Shown here piece after piece: positions 1 to 5,346 of a stretch of 6,659 nucleotides of DNA. Within the stretch, counting starts at the first letter, position 1; each line of letters starts with the position of its first letter. The notes below the pieces were generated by a model. The model searched no databases and was not told where the DNA came from. It worked only from the letters and a program-made list of their open reading frames with translations. This stretch comes from an uncultured Bacteroidales bacterium (GTDB lineage Bacteria; Bacteroidota; Bacteroidia; Bacteroidales; UBA932), in the NCBI GenBank assembly GCA_946415795.1, contig CAMKTW010000095.1:1-6659 (forward strand), read 5' to 3'. The position numbers were made by a program, and so were the translations under genes.

Positions 1-581
1 ATATGCTCTCTTATGTGGCAGTGGGAGCCCGCAGCGTAGAGAGCCAGATTCACCGCCTCACCGCAAGCGGCCTGGACATCCCTGTCGGGATGAAGAACCC
101 CACCAGCGGCGATATGAACGTCATGCTCAACTCTATCCACGCCGCTATGCTGTCGCACACCTTCATCTACCGCGGCTGGGAGGTCACAAGCAAGGGCAAT
201 CCCCTCACCCACGCCATCCTGCGCGGCAGCGTGAGCAAAAACGGCCGCAATATCCCCAACTACCACTACGAGGATATGATGCTGCTCTGCGAGAAATACG
301 CCCAGTCACAACTGCCAAACAGGGCGCTTATAGTGGACACCAACCATTCCAATTCGGGCAAGCAGTTCGAGCAGCAGATCCGCATCGCCAAGGAGGTGCT
401 CCACTCTGCACGCCACTCCGCCGATATCGGAGCACTCCTGAAAGGACTTATGATTGAATCTTATCTGGAAGACGGTTGCCAGAGCGGTGACGGCGGTGTA
501 TATGGCAAATCCATCACCGACCCCTGCCTGGGCTGGGAAAAGACAGAACGCCTCATCTTTGAACTTGCAGAGATGCGTTAA
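1..581 (+). CDS. aroG: 3-deoxy-7-phosphoheptulonate (DAHP) synthase, class I AroFGH type, 5'-truncated
   Basis: This is the C-terminal part of DAHP synthase, the cytoplasmic enzyme that condenses phosphoenolpyruvate with erythrose 4-phosphate in the first step of the shikimate pathway. The open frame runs in from the window edge. The ATG at base 3 is internal, because family proteins are about 350 residues and only about 192 are present. Numbering from that Met, the visible blocks match E. coli AroG: GARSVESQ (Arg10) and GMKNPTSGD (Lys31) for phosphate/PEP binding, LRGS (Arg74), DTNHSNSGK with metal-ligand His115, MIESYLEDG with metal-ligand Glu152, and YGKSITDPC with metal-ligand Asp173. The N-terminal metal Cys and any feedback-regulatory segment lie outside the window. 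The gene converges on the SDR gene with only 9 bp between stop codons. The isozyme letter is assigned by similarity only. Confidence 0.93.
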   Translation, partial: MLSYVAVGARSVESQIHRLTASGLDIPVGMKNPTSGDMNVMLNSIHAAMLSHTFIYRGWEVTSKGNPLTHAILRGSVSKNGRNIPNYHYEDMMLLCEKYAQSQLPNRALIVDTNHSNSGKQFEQQIRIAKEVLHSARHSADIGALLKGLMIESYLEDGCQSGDGGVYGKSITDPCLGWEKTERLIFELAEMR

Positions 582-593
582 AGGAGCCCTTTA
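579..593. repeat. perfect inverted repeat containing both stop codons of convergent genes
   Basis: TAAAGG, loop AGC, CCTTTA forms a perfect 6-bp stem with a 3-base loop. The left arm begins with the TAA stop of the DAHP synthase gene, and the right arm ends with the TTA that is the TAA stop of the SDR gene on the other strand. It may act as a minimal bidirectional transcript end. It is short, has little GC and no T tract, so a terminator role is only an inference. Confidence 0.5.
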
Positions 594-1415
594 GGCGTAT
601 AGTTTGCCCACAATCCAGAGCATCAGCCTGGTGGGGAGCAGGCGGACAAGGAGATTGATGGCCTTGTAATCGATTCTGGGAGTAACGGAAGGAGCCATCC
701 GATTGCGTCCAAGCTGCTTTACTATAGCATCCGCTATCTTGCTTGCTGGCATTCCGTTCTGCTCGTCGTGTTCCATACGCCCCACGGAACGCTTCAGCGT
801 GTCGTAATAGACACTTGTGGTATCAGAAGATTCTGCCGTCAGCTTACGTGCTGCCGTGAAACCGGTCTTTGTATCGCCCGGGAGAATGCTGCAGCACTGT
901 ATGCCAAAGCCCTTCACTTCCAGGGAAAGGGCCTTGGTATATATAAGCACGGCAGCCTTGGCGCTGCTGTAAAAGGTCTGGTACGGAATCGGCACGGTCG
1001 CAGCCACACTGCTGATGGTGATAATGCGGCCGAATTTCTGCGCCCGCATAGACGGAAGGACTTCGCGGATCACGCGATGCGCTCCAAAAAAGCAGGTCTC
1101 AAACTGATATTTTGCCTCATCCACACTCGTCTGCTCCACCGCACCGGCAATACCGTTCCCGGCATTGCACACAACGGCATCTATATGCCCCTCTTTTGAG
1201 AGGACAGATGCCACGACCGCCGATACGCTCTCCTGACTGTTGACATCAAGCACTACGGGAACAAGGTTCTCACGATTAGCGCAATCCTCCGGGAGGGTAC
1301 CGCGACGGGAACCGGCGTACACCTTGTATCCGGCGTCAGAAAGCATCCTCGCCGTTACAGCTCCGATGCCGGACGACCCGCCGGTGAGAAGCACGACCGA
1401 TACCCGGCGACCCAT
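591..1415 (-). CDS. short-chain dehydrogenase/reductase, candidate 3-ketodihydrosphingosine reductase
   Basis: This 274-residue protein is a classical SDR with a Rossmann fold. It shows TGGSSGIG at 11-18 (dinucleotide binding), Arg37-Arg38 after the second strand (suggesting NADPH preference), Asp58, NAG at 84-86, catalytic Ser136 (ISS), the Tyr149-x3-Lys153 pair in YSSAK, and PG at 179-180. The C-terminal segment (about 255-273) is hydrophobic and basic, rich in Leu, Ile and Arg, and could associate with the membrane. The ATG lies 1 bp after the TGA of the SPT gene, so the two are probably transcribed together and translationally coupled. SPT produces 3-ketodihydrosphingosine, which needs an NADPH-dependent ketone reduction, so this SDR is a good candidate. 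The motifs alone do not set the substrate, and it could be a generic SDR. SDR assignment is near certain; the specific function is moderate at best. Confidence 0.9.
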   Translation of the reverse strand: MGRRVSVVLLTGGSSGIGAVTARMLSDAGYKVYAGSRRGTLPEDCANRENLVPVVLDVNSQESVSAVVASVLSKEGHIDAVVCNAGNGIAGAVEQTSVDEAKYQFETCFFGAHRVIREVLPSMRAQKFGRIITISSVAATVPIPYQTFYSSAKAAVLIYTKALSLEVKGFGIQCCSILPGDTKTGFTAARKLTAESSDTTSVYYDTLKRSVGRMEHDEQNGMPASKIADAIVKQLGRNRMAPSVTPRIDYKAINLLVRLLPTRLMLWIVGKLYA

Positions 1416-1416
1416 A

Positions 1417-2601
1417 TCAGATAATATCGTATTTCTTGAATACTTTTTCTATCTTCTCCAGGGCATACTCCACCTGCTCCTGAGTGTGGGTAGCCATCAG
1501 GGAGAATCTTATTAGGGTATCCTCAGAAGGAACTGCAGGAGAAACCACCGGATTGACAAACAGACCCTCCAGGAAGAGATCCCTCGTAACGCAGAAAGTC
1601 TTTTCGTTGTCACGGATATAGAGCGGGATAATCGGAGTTGAAGTGTTGCCGATTTCGCAACCCATATTGCGGAAACCGTCTATTGCAAACCTGGTGATAT
1701 CCCAAAGGTGTGCGATACGTTCAGGCTCCTTCTCCATAATATCCAGGCTGGCATTGACTGCGCCTATCGCAGCAGGGGTAGCGCTGGCACTGAAAATATA
1801 AGAACGTGCCGTATGACGTATATAATTCGCAGTAATCTTGTCTGTAGCGATGAAACCTCCAAGGGAAGCAAAACTCTTGCTGAAGGTTGCCATAATCAGG
1901 TCTATGTCGTCAGTGACACCCTGAGCCCAGCATACGCCCTGGCCATTCGGTCCAAACACACCCATACCGTGAGCCTCGTCCACCATAATTGCAGCACGGT
2001 ATTTCTCTGCAAGGGCGACAATCTCCCGCAGTGGAGCCACATCCCCCTCCATAGAGAAGACTCCGTCCACCACAATCAGTTTGATGGAATCACTCTCACA
2101 CTTGCGCAACTTGGACTCAAGTGAAGACATATCGTTGTGACGGAACTTGAGGTAGTTGGCCGGAGAAAGGCGGCGGCCTTCAATTATGGATGCGTGGTCA
2201 CGTTCGTCCAGCAGGATATAGTCGTGCCGGTCACAAAGACAGGAGACAACGCCGAGATTAACCTGGAAACCTGTAGAGAAGATGATGGCATCTTCCTTGC
2301 CTACGAATTTTGCCAGACGCGCCTCTGTCTGCTCGTGGATATCGAGGGAACCGTTGAGGAAGCGCGACCCCGCACAACCGGAGCCATATTTTTTCACAGC
2401 CTCTATGGCTGCCTCCTTTACCCTTGGATCGTTGGTGAGGCCCAGATAGCTGTTTGAGCCGAACATAAGGACCTTCTTTCCATCAATATAAACTTCATCT
2501 CCCTGCTCACTGCAGATAGCACGATGGTACGGATAGATACCCTTCTCTTTGAGCTGCTGCGGAAGATTAAATTGAGATAGTTTTTCCTGTAATAACTTCA
2601 T
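1417..2601 (-). CDS. spt: serine palmitoyltransferase (alpha-oxoamine synthase family)
   Basis: This PLP-dependent enzyme condenses L-serine with a fatty acyl thioester, releasing CO2, to give 3-ketodihydrosphingosine, the committed step of sphingolipid synthesis. The 394-residue length and the sequence as I recall it agree closely with the Bacteroides SPT. Visible sites are GSGCAGSRFLNG (73-84), His136 in DHAS (stacks on PLP), Asp208 and His211 in VDEAHG, and the Schiff-base lysine Lys242 in TFSKSFASLGG. The C-terminal domain has PIIPLYIRD (323-331) and RFSLMATHT (365-373). Relatives in the fold are 8-amino-7-oxononanoate synthase (BioF), 2-amino-3-ketobutyrate ligase (Kbl) and HemA. The N-terminal LLQEKLSQFNLPQ...GIYPYHRAI pattern and the lipid neighbours favour SPT. 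No clear Shine-Dalgarno precedes the ATG. It lies downstream of fabI and is immediately followed by the SDR gene. Confidence 0.92.
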   Translation of the reverse strand: MKLLQEKLSQFNLPQQLKEKGIYPYHRAICSEQGDEVYIDGKKVLMFGSNSYLGLTNDPRVKEAAIEAVKKYGSGCAGSRFLNGSLDIHEQTEARLAKFVGKEDAIIFSTGFQVNLGVVSCLCDRHDYILLDERDHASIIEGRRLSPANYLKFRHNDMSSLESKLRKCESDSIKLIVVDGVFSMEGDVAPLREIVALAEKYRAAIMVDEAHGMGVFGPNGQGVCWAQGVTDDIDLIMATFSKSFASLGGFIATDKITANYIRHTARSYIFSASATPAAIGAVNASLDIMEKEPERIAHLWDITRFAIDGFRNMGCEIGNTSTPIIPLYIRDNEKTFCVTRDLFLEGLFVNPVVSPAVPSEDTLIRFSLMATHTQEQVEYALEKIEKVFKKYDII

Positions 2602-2620
2602 ATAATGATGTTTTCACACA

Positions 2621-2645
2621 TTTACCCCGCCCCTGGCGGGATAAA
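2621..2645 (-). promoter_or_regulatory. GC-rich hairpin in the spt leader
   Basis: Read on the minus strand, TTTATCCCGCC, loop AGG, GGCGGGGTAAA can form an 11-bp stem with one G-U pair and a 3-base loop. The central CCCGCC/GGCGGG part is perfect (2626-2640). It sits between the predicted spt -7 element and the ATG, close to the expected transcript 5' end. No T tract follows, so it does not look like an intrinsic terminator for fabI. It could be a 5'-stabilising or translational control hairpin, or a DNA operator. Confidence 0.6.
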
Positions 2646-2653
2646 TTAATTTG

Positions 2654-2683
2654 CAAATATACTGAATTTATCCGAAAAACCAA
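2654..2683 (-). promoter_or_regulatory. predicted Bacteroidota-type promoter for spt-SDR
   Basis: On the minus strand TATATTTG (2661-2654) matches the phylum's -7 consensus TAnnTTTG, and TTG (2683-2681) lies 19 bp upstream as the -33 element. A start near 2648 would give a leader of roughly 45 nt containing the 2621-2645 hairpin. It would let spt and the SDR gene be expressed separately from fabZ-fabI. Confidence 0.6.
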
Positions 2684-2689
2684 CCACCT

Positions 2690-3508
2690 CTATCCTACCC
2701 CGCGCGAGAAGGCTTCGAGCACATCTTCAGTAAGGCCGGTAGCGGAGAAACCGCCGTCATTATAAAGATTCTGCATAGTAACCTTGCGGGTTAGGTCGCT
2801 GAACAGGGTAATGACATAATCGGCGCAATCCAGGGCGGAAGCATTGCCCAGCGGAGAGAAACGGTCTGCGTAGCGATACATCTCCGACATCCCTGCCACT
2901 CCTTCTCCGGCTGTGGTCAGAGTTGGCGACTGCGATACCGTATTGACCCGTACGCCGCATTTGCGTGCGAATTTGAGGCCGAAGCCGCGTGCCACCGACT
3001 CCAGCATCGCCTTGGCGTCCGCCATATCGCCATAGCCCGGGAAAGCCCTCTCTCCGGCGATGTACGTAAGGGCGACTATCGAACCTCCCTGCGCCATAGC
3101 ATCCTTATTATAAAGGACATTCATTACCTTATGGAAGGATAATGCAGAGATGTCCAGTGTCTTCTGGAAAAAGGCATAATTGGTATCTTCGTATGGGATA
3201 CTCTTGCGGATATTCGGCGACATCCCGATACTGTGCAGCACGAAATCAATCTTTCCGCCAAAATAATCCATCGATTCATCTGCCAGGGCGGCAAGATCAT
3301 CCATATTTGTGGCGTCAGCTGCTACCACCTTAGCCGAACACTCCTCTGCCAGCGCCTGTATCTGCCCCAGGCGGAGCGATACGGGGGTATTGGTCAAGAC
3401 AAGCGAAGCCCCCTCCTGATGGGCACGCTGCGCCACCTTCCAGGCGATGGAACGCTCGTTGAGGGCGCCGAATATTATCCCCTTTTTCCCTTTCAGCAAA
3501 TCGTACAT
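2690..3508 (-). CDS. fabI: enoyl-[acyl-carrier-protein] reductase, FabI type
   Basis: FabI reduces trans-2-enoyl-ACP to acyl-ACP with NADH, the last step of each type II fatty-acid elongation cycle. I start it at the ATG at 3508 (MYDLLKGKKG), giving 272 residues. A start at 3535 would overlap fabZ by 23 bp and add an N-terminus the family lacks, while GGAAA precedes the 3508 ATG at a reasonable distance. Family features are GALNERSIAW (14-23, nucleotide binding), LHSIGMSP (91-98), Tyr149 in LTYIAGER, and the catalytic Tyr159-x6-Lys166 in PGYGDMADAK, equivalent to E. coli Tyr146, Tyr156 and Lys163. SQSPTLTTAG (192-201) replaces the E. coli SAGP segment, as in Bacteroides FabI. It follows fabZ by 4 bp, so the two are surely co-transcribed. 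FabI is the triclosan-target family. Confidence 0.94.
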   Translation of the reverse strand: MYDLLKGKKGIIFGALNERSIAWKVAQRAHQEGASLVLTNTPVSLRLGQIQALAEECSAKVVAADATNMDDLAALADESMDYFGGKIDFVLHSIGMSPNIRKSIPYEDTNYAFFQKTLDISALSFHKVMNVLYNKDAMAQGGSIVALTYIAGERAFPGYGDMADAKAMLESVARGFGLKFARKCGVRVNTVSQSPTLTTAGEGVAGMSEMYRYADRFSPLGNASALDCADYVITLFSDLTRKVTMQNLYNDGGFSATGLTEDVLEAFSRGVG

Positions 3509-3512
3509 AACT

Positions 3513-3947
3513 TTATTTCCAGGTTTCCTTATCAATCAATATAAACGTAAGCTTGCCGCGGCTGCACATCTCTCCCTCTACGGTGGCGACAGCCTCCACA
3601 AAGAAGATGTTCCCGCGCCGGGAGATCATCCGGGCCTTTACCGACACGGTATCACCGGGCACCACCATACGCTTGAACCGAGCCCCGTCAATTCCGGCAT
3701 ACAGAGGTATTGAGCGGCTCATCAGATCCGACATAATCAGCGCCGACCCCTGAGCCATTATCTCGCAAAGTATCACCCCGGGGACCACCGGCTTACCCGG
3801 AAAATGGCCCTGCAGGAAAAACTCATCCCCGCGCACCCTGTAGCTGGACACCGCCTCGTCCCCTATCATTTCAGACTCGTCCAGCAACAGCATCGGTTCG
3901 CGATGCGGCAAAATCTTTTTCAACTCTTCACGATTCATATCAGTCAT
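3513..3947 (-). CDS. fabZ: stand-alone 3-hydroxyacyl-ACP dehydratase, FabZ type
   Basis: This 144-residue hot-dog-fold protein should dehydrate 3-hydroxyacyl-ACP to trans-2-enoyl-ACP, the substrate of the FabI encoded 4 bp downstream. It shows ILPHREPMLLLD (12-23), the catalytic His48 in GHFPG, catalytic Glu62 in VVPGVILCEIMAQ (54-66), then RFKRMVVPGD in the last third, all typical of FabZ at its usual length. There is no LpxC domain, whereas the main FabZ of Bacteroidota is usually fused to LpxC, so this is probably an additional copy. The start could be the ATG at 3947 or the one at 3938 (MNREELKKILPH); neither has a clear ribosome binding site. A role in lipid supply for sphingolipids is inferred from the neighbours. 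Assignment to FabZ rather than FabA rests on length and the HFPG/PGV..E motifs. Confidence 0.9.
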   Translation of the reverse strand: MTDMNREELKKILPHREPMLLLDESEMIGDEAVSSYRVRGDEFFLQGHFPGKPVVPGVILCEIMAQGSALIMSDLMSRSIPLYAGIDGARFKRMVVPGDTVSVKARMISRRGNIFFVEAVATVEGEMCSRGKLTFILIDKETWK

Positions 3948-3954
3948 TATTTAC

Positions 3955-3986
3955 ATTGCAAAAATATCAAGAATATCGTAAATTTG
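3955..3986 (+). promoter_or_regulatory. predicted Bacteroidota-type promoter for the ypfJ-like gene
   Basis: TAAATTTG at 3979-3986 fits the -7 consensus TAnnTTTG exactly, and TTG at 3956-3958 lies 20 bp upstream as the -33 element. A start near 3992 gives a leader of about 18 nt before the ATG at 4010. This supports 4010 over the ATG at 3956, which lies inside the promoter. Confidence 0.65.
3959..3966 (-). promoter_or_regulatory. possible -7 element for fabZ-fabI
   Basis: On the minus strand TATTTTTG fits TAnnTTTG. No good -33 TTTG lies at the usual 19-21 bp, and the nearest CTTG is 24 bp away. The start would fall a few bases before the ATG at 3947, making the message nearly leaderless unless the ATG at 3938 is used. 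It abuts the divergent promoter, so the two would compete. Confidence 0.35.
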
Positions 3987-4009
3987 TAATCAAGTTAAAA
4001 AACACAGCA

Positions 4010-4861
4010 ATGCAACTTGAAGGAAGAAGAAAAAGTTCTAATGTAGAGGACAGGCGCAGCAACGGCGCACTTGTCGGCGGAGGCCTCGGTCTCGGCGGTA
4101 TTATAATTGTCGGCCTTATCCTGCTGCTCACCGGCCAGGACCCGACCCAGGTACTGAGTTATGTGGATGACGGCACCACCCAGACCGGTGAATATGTAGA
4201 GACCGAACAGGACCGCGAGTTGTTTGACTTTGCATCAACCATTCTGGCAGGAACAGAGGACGTATGGACAGAAATCTTCAGTAAAAACGGTCTTACCTAT
4301 ACACCGCCCAAGCTGGTGATCTTCAACGGAAGTGTTCAGTCCGGATGCGGCGGAGCGACCTCCCAGTCCGGCCCCTTCTACTGCAGTGCAGACCAGTCGG
4401 TCTATCTGGACCTGTCGTTTTTCAAGTCAATGAAGCAGCAGCTTGGTGCCGACGGCGATTTTGCCTGGGCTTACGTTATTGCCCACGAAGTCGGCCACCA
4501 CGTGCAGTATCTGCTCGGCACATTGGACCAGGTCAACCAGAAGAGGCAGCGCGTCAGCGAGAAGGAGGCAAACCAGCTTACCGTCCGCCTGGAACTTCAG
4601 GCCGATTTCTATGCCGGCATCTGGGCATTTCACGACAACAAGAACTTCAAATCGCTTGAAGCCGGCGACCTTGAGGAGGGCCTGAACTGCGCCTCAAAGA
4701 TTGGCGACGACTATCTACAGAAGAAATCCTACGGTCGTACAGTCCCCGACTCCTTTACCCACGGTACCTCTGAGCAGCGTTCCCGCTGGCTCAGGAAAGG
4801 TTTCACCACCGGCAATCCCTCACTGGGCGACACCTTCTCCCCCAGGTATTCAGATCTTTAA
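4010..4861 (+). CDS. ypfJ: YpfJ-type neutral zinc metallopeptidase, membrane anchored
   Basis: A 283-residue member of the YpfJ family (putative neutral zinc metallopeptidase, Pfam Zn_peptidase). The N-terminus MQLEGRRKSSNVEDRR matches the family's opening W/LxGRRxSxNVEDRR, which with the upstream promoter fixes the start at 4010. A short basic cytoplasmic end is followed by one Gly/Ile/Leu-rich membrane segment at about 20-41, leaving the catalytic domain outside the inner membrane. SGCGGATSQSGPFYC (111-125) has two conserved Cys and is followed by VYLDLSFF. The zinc site is HEVGH at 159-163 (His159, Glu160, His163), with Glu195 in ELQAD a likely third ligand. SFTHGTSEQRSRWLRKGF (248-265) is also typical of the family. 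Length is close to E. coli YpfJ (287). Its substrate is unknown. It is monocistronic: divergent from fabZ and followed by a terminator. Confidence 0.92.
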   Translation: MQLEGRRKSSNVEDRRSNGALVGGGLGLGGIIIVGLILLLTGQDPTQVLSYVDDGTTQTGEYVETEQDRELFDFASTILAGTEDVWTEIFSKNGLTYTPPKLVIFNGSVQSGCGGATSQSGPFYCSADQSVYLDLSFFKSMKQQLGADGDFAWAYVIAHEVGHHVQYLLGTLDQVNQKRQRVSEKEANQLTVRLELQADFYAGIWAFHDNKNFKSLEAGDLEEGLNCASKIGDDYLQKKSYGRTVPDSFTHGTSEQRSRWLRKGFTTGNPSLGDTFSPRYSDL

Positions 4862-4881
4862 CAGTTAAAAACATAAAATGT

Positions 4882-4909
4882 AAAAAGGCAGCCTCGCGGT
4901 TGCCTTTTT
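4882..4909. terminator. bidirectional intrinsic terminator
   Basis: AAAAAGGCAGCC (4882-4893), loop TCGC, GGTTGCCTTTTT (4898-4909) forms a 12-bp stem with one G-T mismatch, A-rich on one side and T-rich on the other. It lies 21 bp after the ypfJ stop and 40 bp after the yegP-like stop, so it can end both convergent transcripts. Confidence 0.85.
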
Positions 4910-4914
4910 CACTT

Positions 4915-4937
4915 GTGTACTCAATAAAGATGTACAC
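4915..4937. repeat. small inverted repeat next to the terminator
   Basis: GTGTAC (4915-4920) and GTACAC (4932-4937) are perfect inverted copies around an 11-base spacer, TCAATAAAGAT. The pair lies just past the terminator, between two convergent gene ends. It could add a second stem to the yegP-like transcript's 3' end. Six bases is near what chance allows. Confidence 0.3.
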
Positions 4938-4949
4938 GAAGACGTTAAG

Positions 4950-5282
4950 TTAAATAGACAGATCCTCCACTTCTGCATCGGCCGCATTTTTCTTGACGGA
5001 CTCAATGCCTTTCTCCATAGCTGTAGCGCTCGAGTACATCTCGCTGGTGCCGATAACCTGGCCGTTGGAAGCCTTGAGATTGAAATAAGGCTGGCCATTC
5101 TTTGCCGCCAGACGCTCATAACGCTCTTCCATAGGACCGTTTTTCTTTACAGAATCAATACCTTCAAGGCAGGATTTCTTTGACTTGTAGCCCTGGCTTG
5201 CGAGAATGACGCGGCCGTTGGAAGCTTTGAGAACAAACTGAGGATCGCCGTTTTTGCGAAGTGTAATTACAAATTTACCCAT
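4950..5282 (-). CDS. yegP: YegP-like protein with two tandem DUF1508 repeats
   Basis: A 110-residue soluble protein made of two copies of the DUF1508 (UPF0339) unit at about 3-48 and 54-99, offset by exactly 51 residues. Both copies carry LKASNG (18-23, 69-74) and end in GI.SVKKN (41-48, 92-99). Order and length match E. coli YegP, which has the same FVLKA.NG...EERYE...YFNLKA layout. The family has no firmly established biochemical role that I know of. There is no signal peptide, membrane segment or Cys cluster, and the last ten residues are acidic. The start has AGGA about 6 bases upstream and a promoter before it. The gene follows the COG0523 gene by 53 bp on the same strand and could also receive read-through from it. 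Family assignment is strong; function is unknown. Confidence 0.9.
   Translation of the reverse strand: MGKFVITLRKNGDPQFVLKASNGRVILASQGYKSKKSCLEGIDSVKKNGPMEERYERLAAKNGQPYFNLKASNGQVIGTSEMYSSATAMEKGIESVKKNAADAEVEDLSI
5060..5232. repeat. 20-bp direct repeat inside the yegP-like gene
   Basis: The stretch GGCCGTTGGAAGCYTTGAGA occurs at 5060-5079 and 5213-5232, identical but for one base, 153 bp (51 codons) apart. It encodes the LKASNG loop of each DUF1508 unit. The remainder of the two units has diverged much more at DNA level. Confidence 0.8.
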
Positions 5283-5315
5283 ATGTCCTGTGTTTATAAA
5301 AAAGTTCTTGTTCTA

Positions 5316-5346
5316 CAAAATTAGAAAACAATTATTTAATTAACAA
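5316..5346 (-). promoter_or_regulatory. predicted Bacteroidota-type promoter for the yegP-like gene
   Basis: On the minus strand TAATTTTG (5323-5316) matches TAnnTTTG, with TTG (5346-5344) 20 bp upstream. The -33 element lies within the last codons of the upstream COG0523 gene. A start near 5310 would give a leader of about 28 nt with AGGA (5289-5286) close to the ATG. Confidence 0.6.

Noticed and set aside
768..1199. Open frame of 143 codons on the + strand opposite the SDR gene
   Set aside because: It lies wholly inside a gene with clear SDR motifs, and its translation is Arg/His/Cys-rich without family features.
1708..2457. Two + strand open frames opposite the SPT gene
   Set aside because: They are antisense to a strongly conserved enzyme, have no promoter or start signals and no recognisable domain.
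2621..2645. Hairpin as an intrinsic terminator of fabI
   Set aside because: No T tract follows the stem on the minus strand, and it lies downstream of a good promoter facing spt.
3509..3535. Longer fabI start giving MIRKPGNKV before MYDLLKG
   Set aside because: It would overlap the fabZ end and add residues that FabI proteins lack; the ATG at 3508 fits the family start and has GGAAA upstream.
3956..4009. Longer ypfJ start with 18 extra residues
   Set aside because: The extension is AT-rich, lies inside the predicted promoter, and the family begins at the GRRxSxNVEDRR block.
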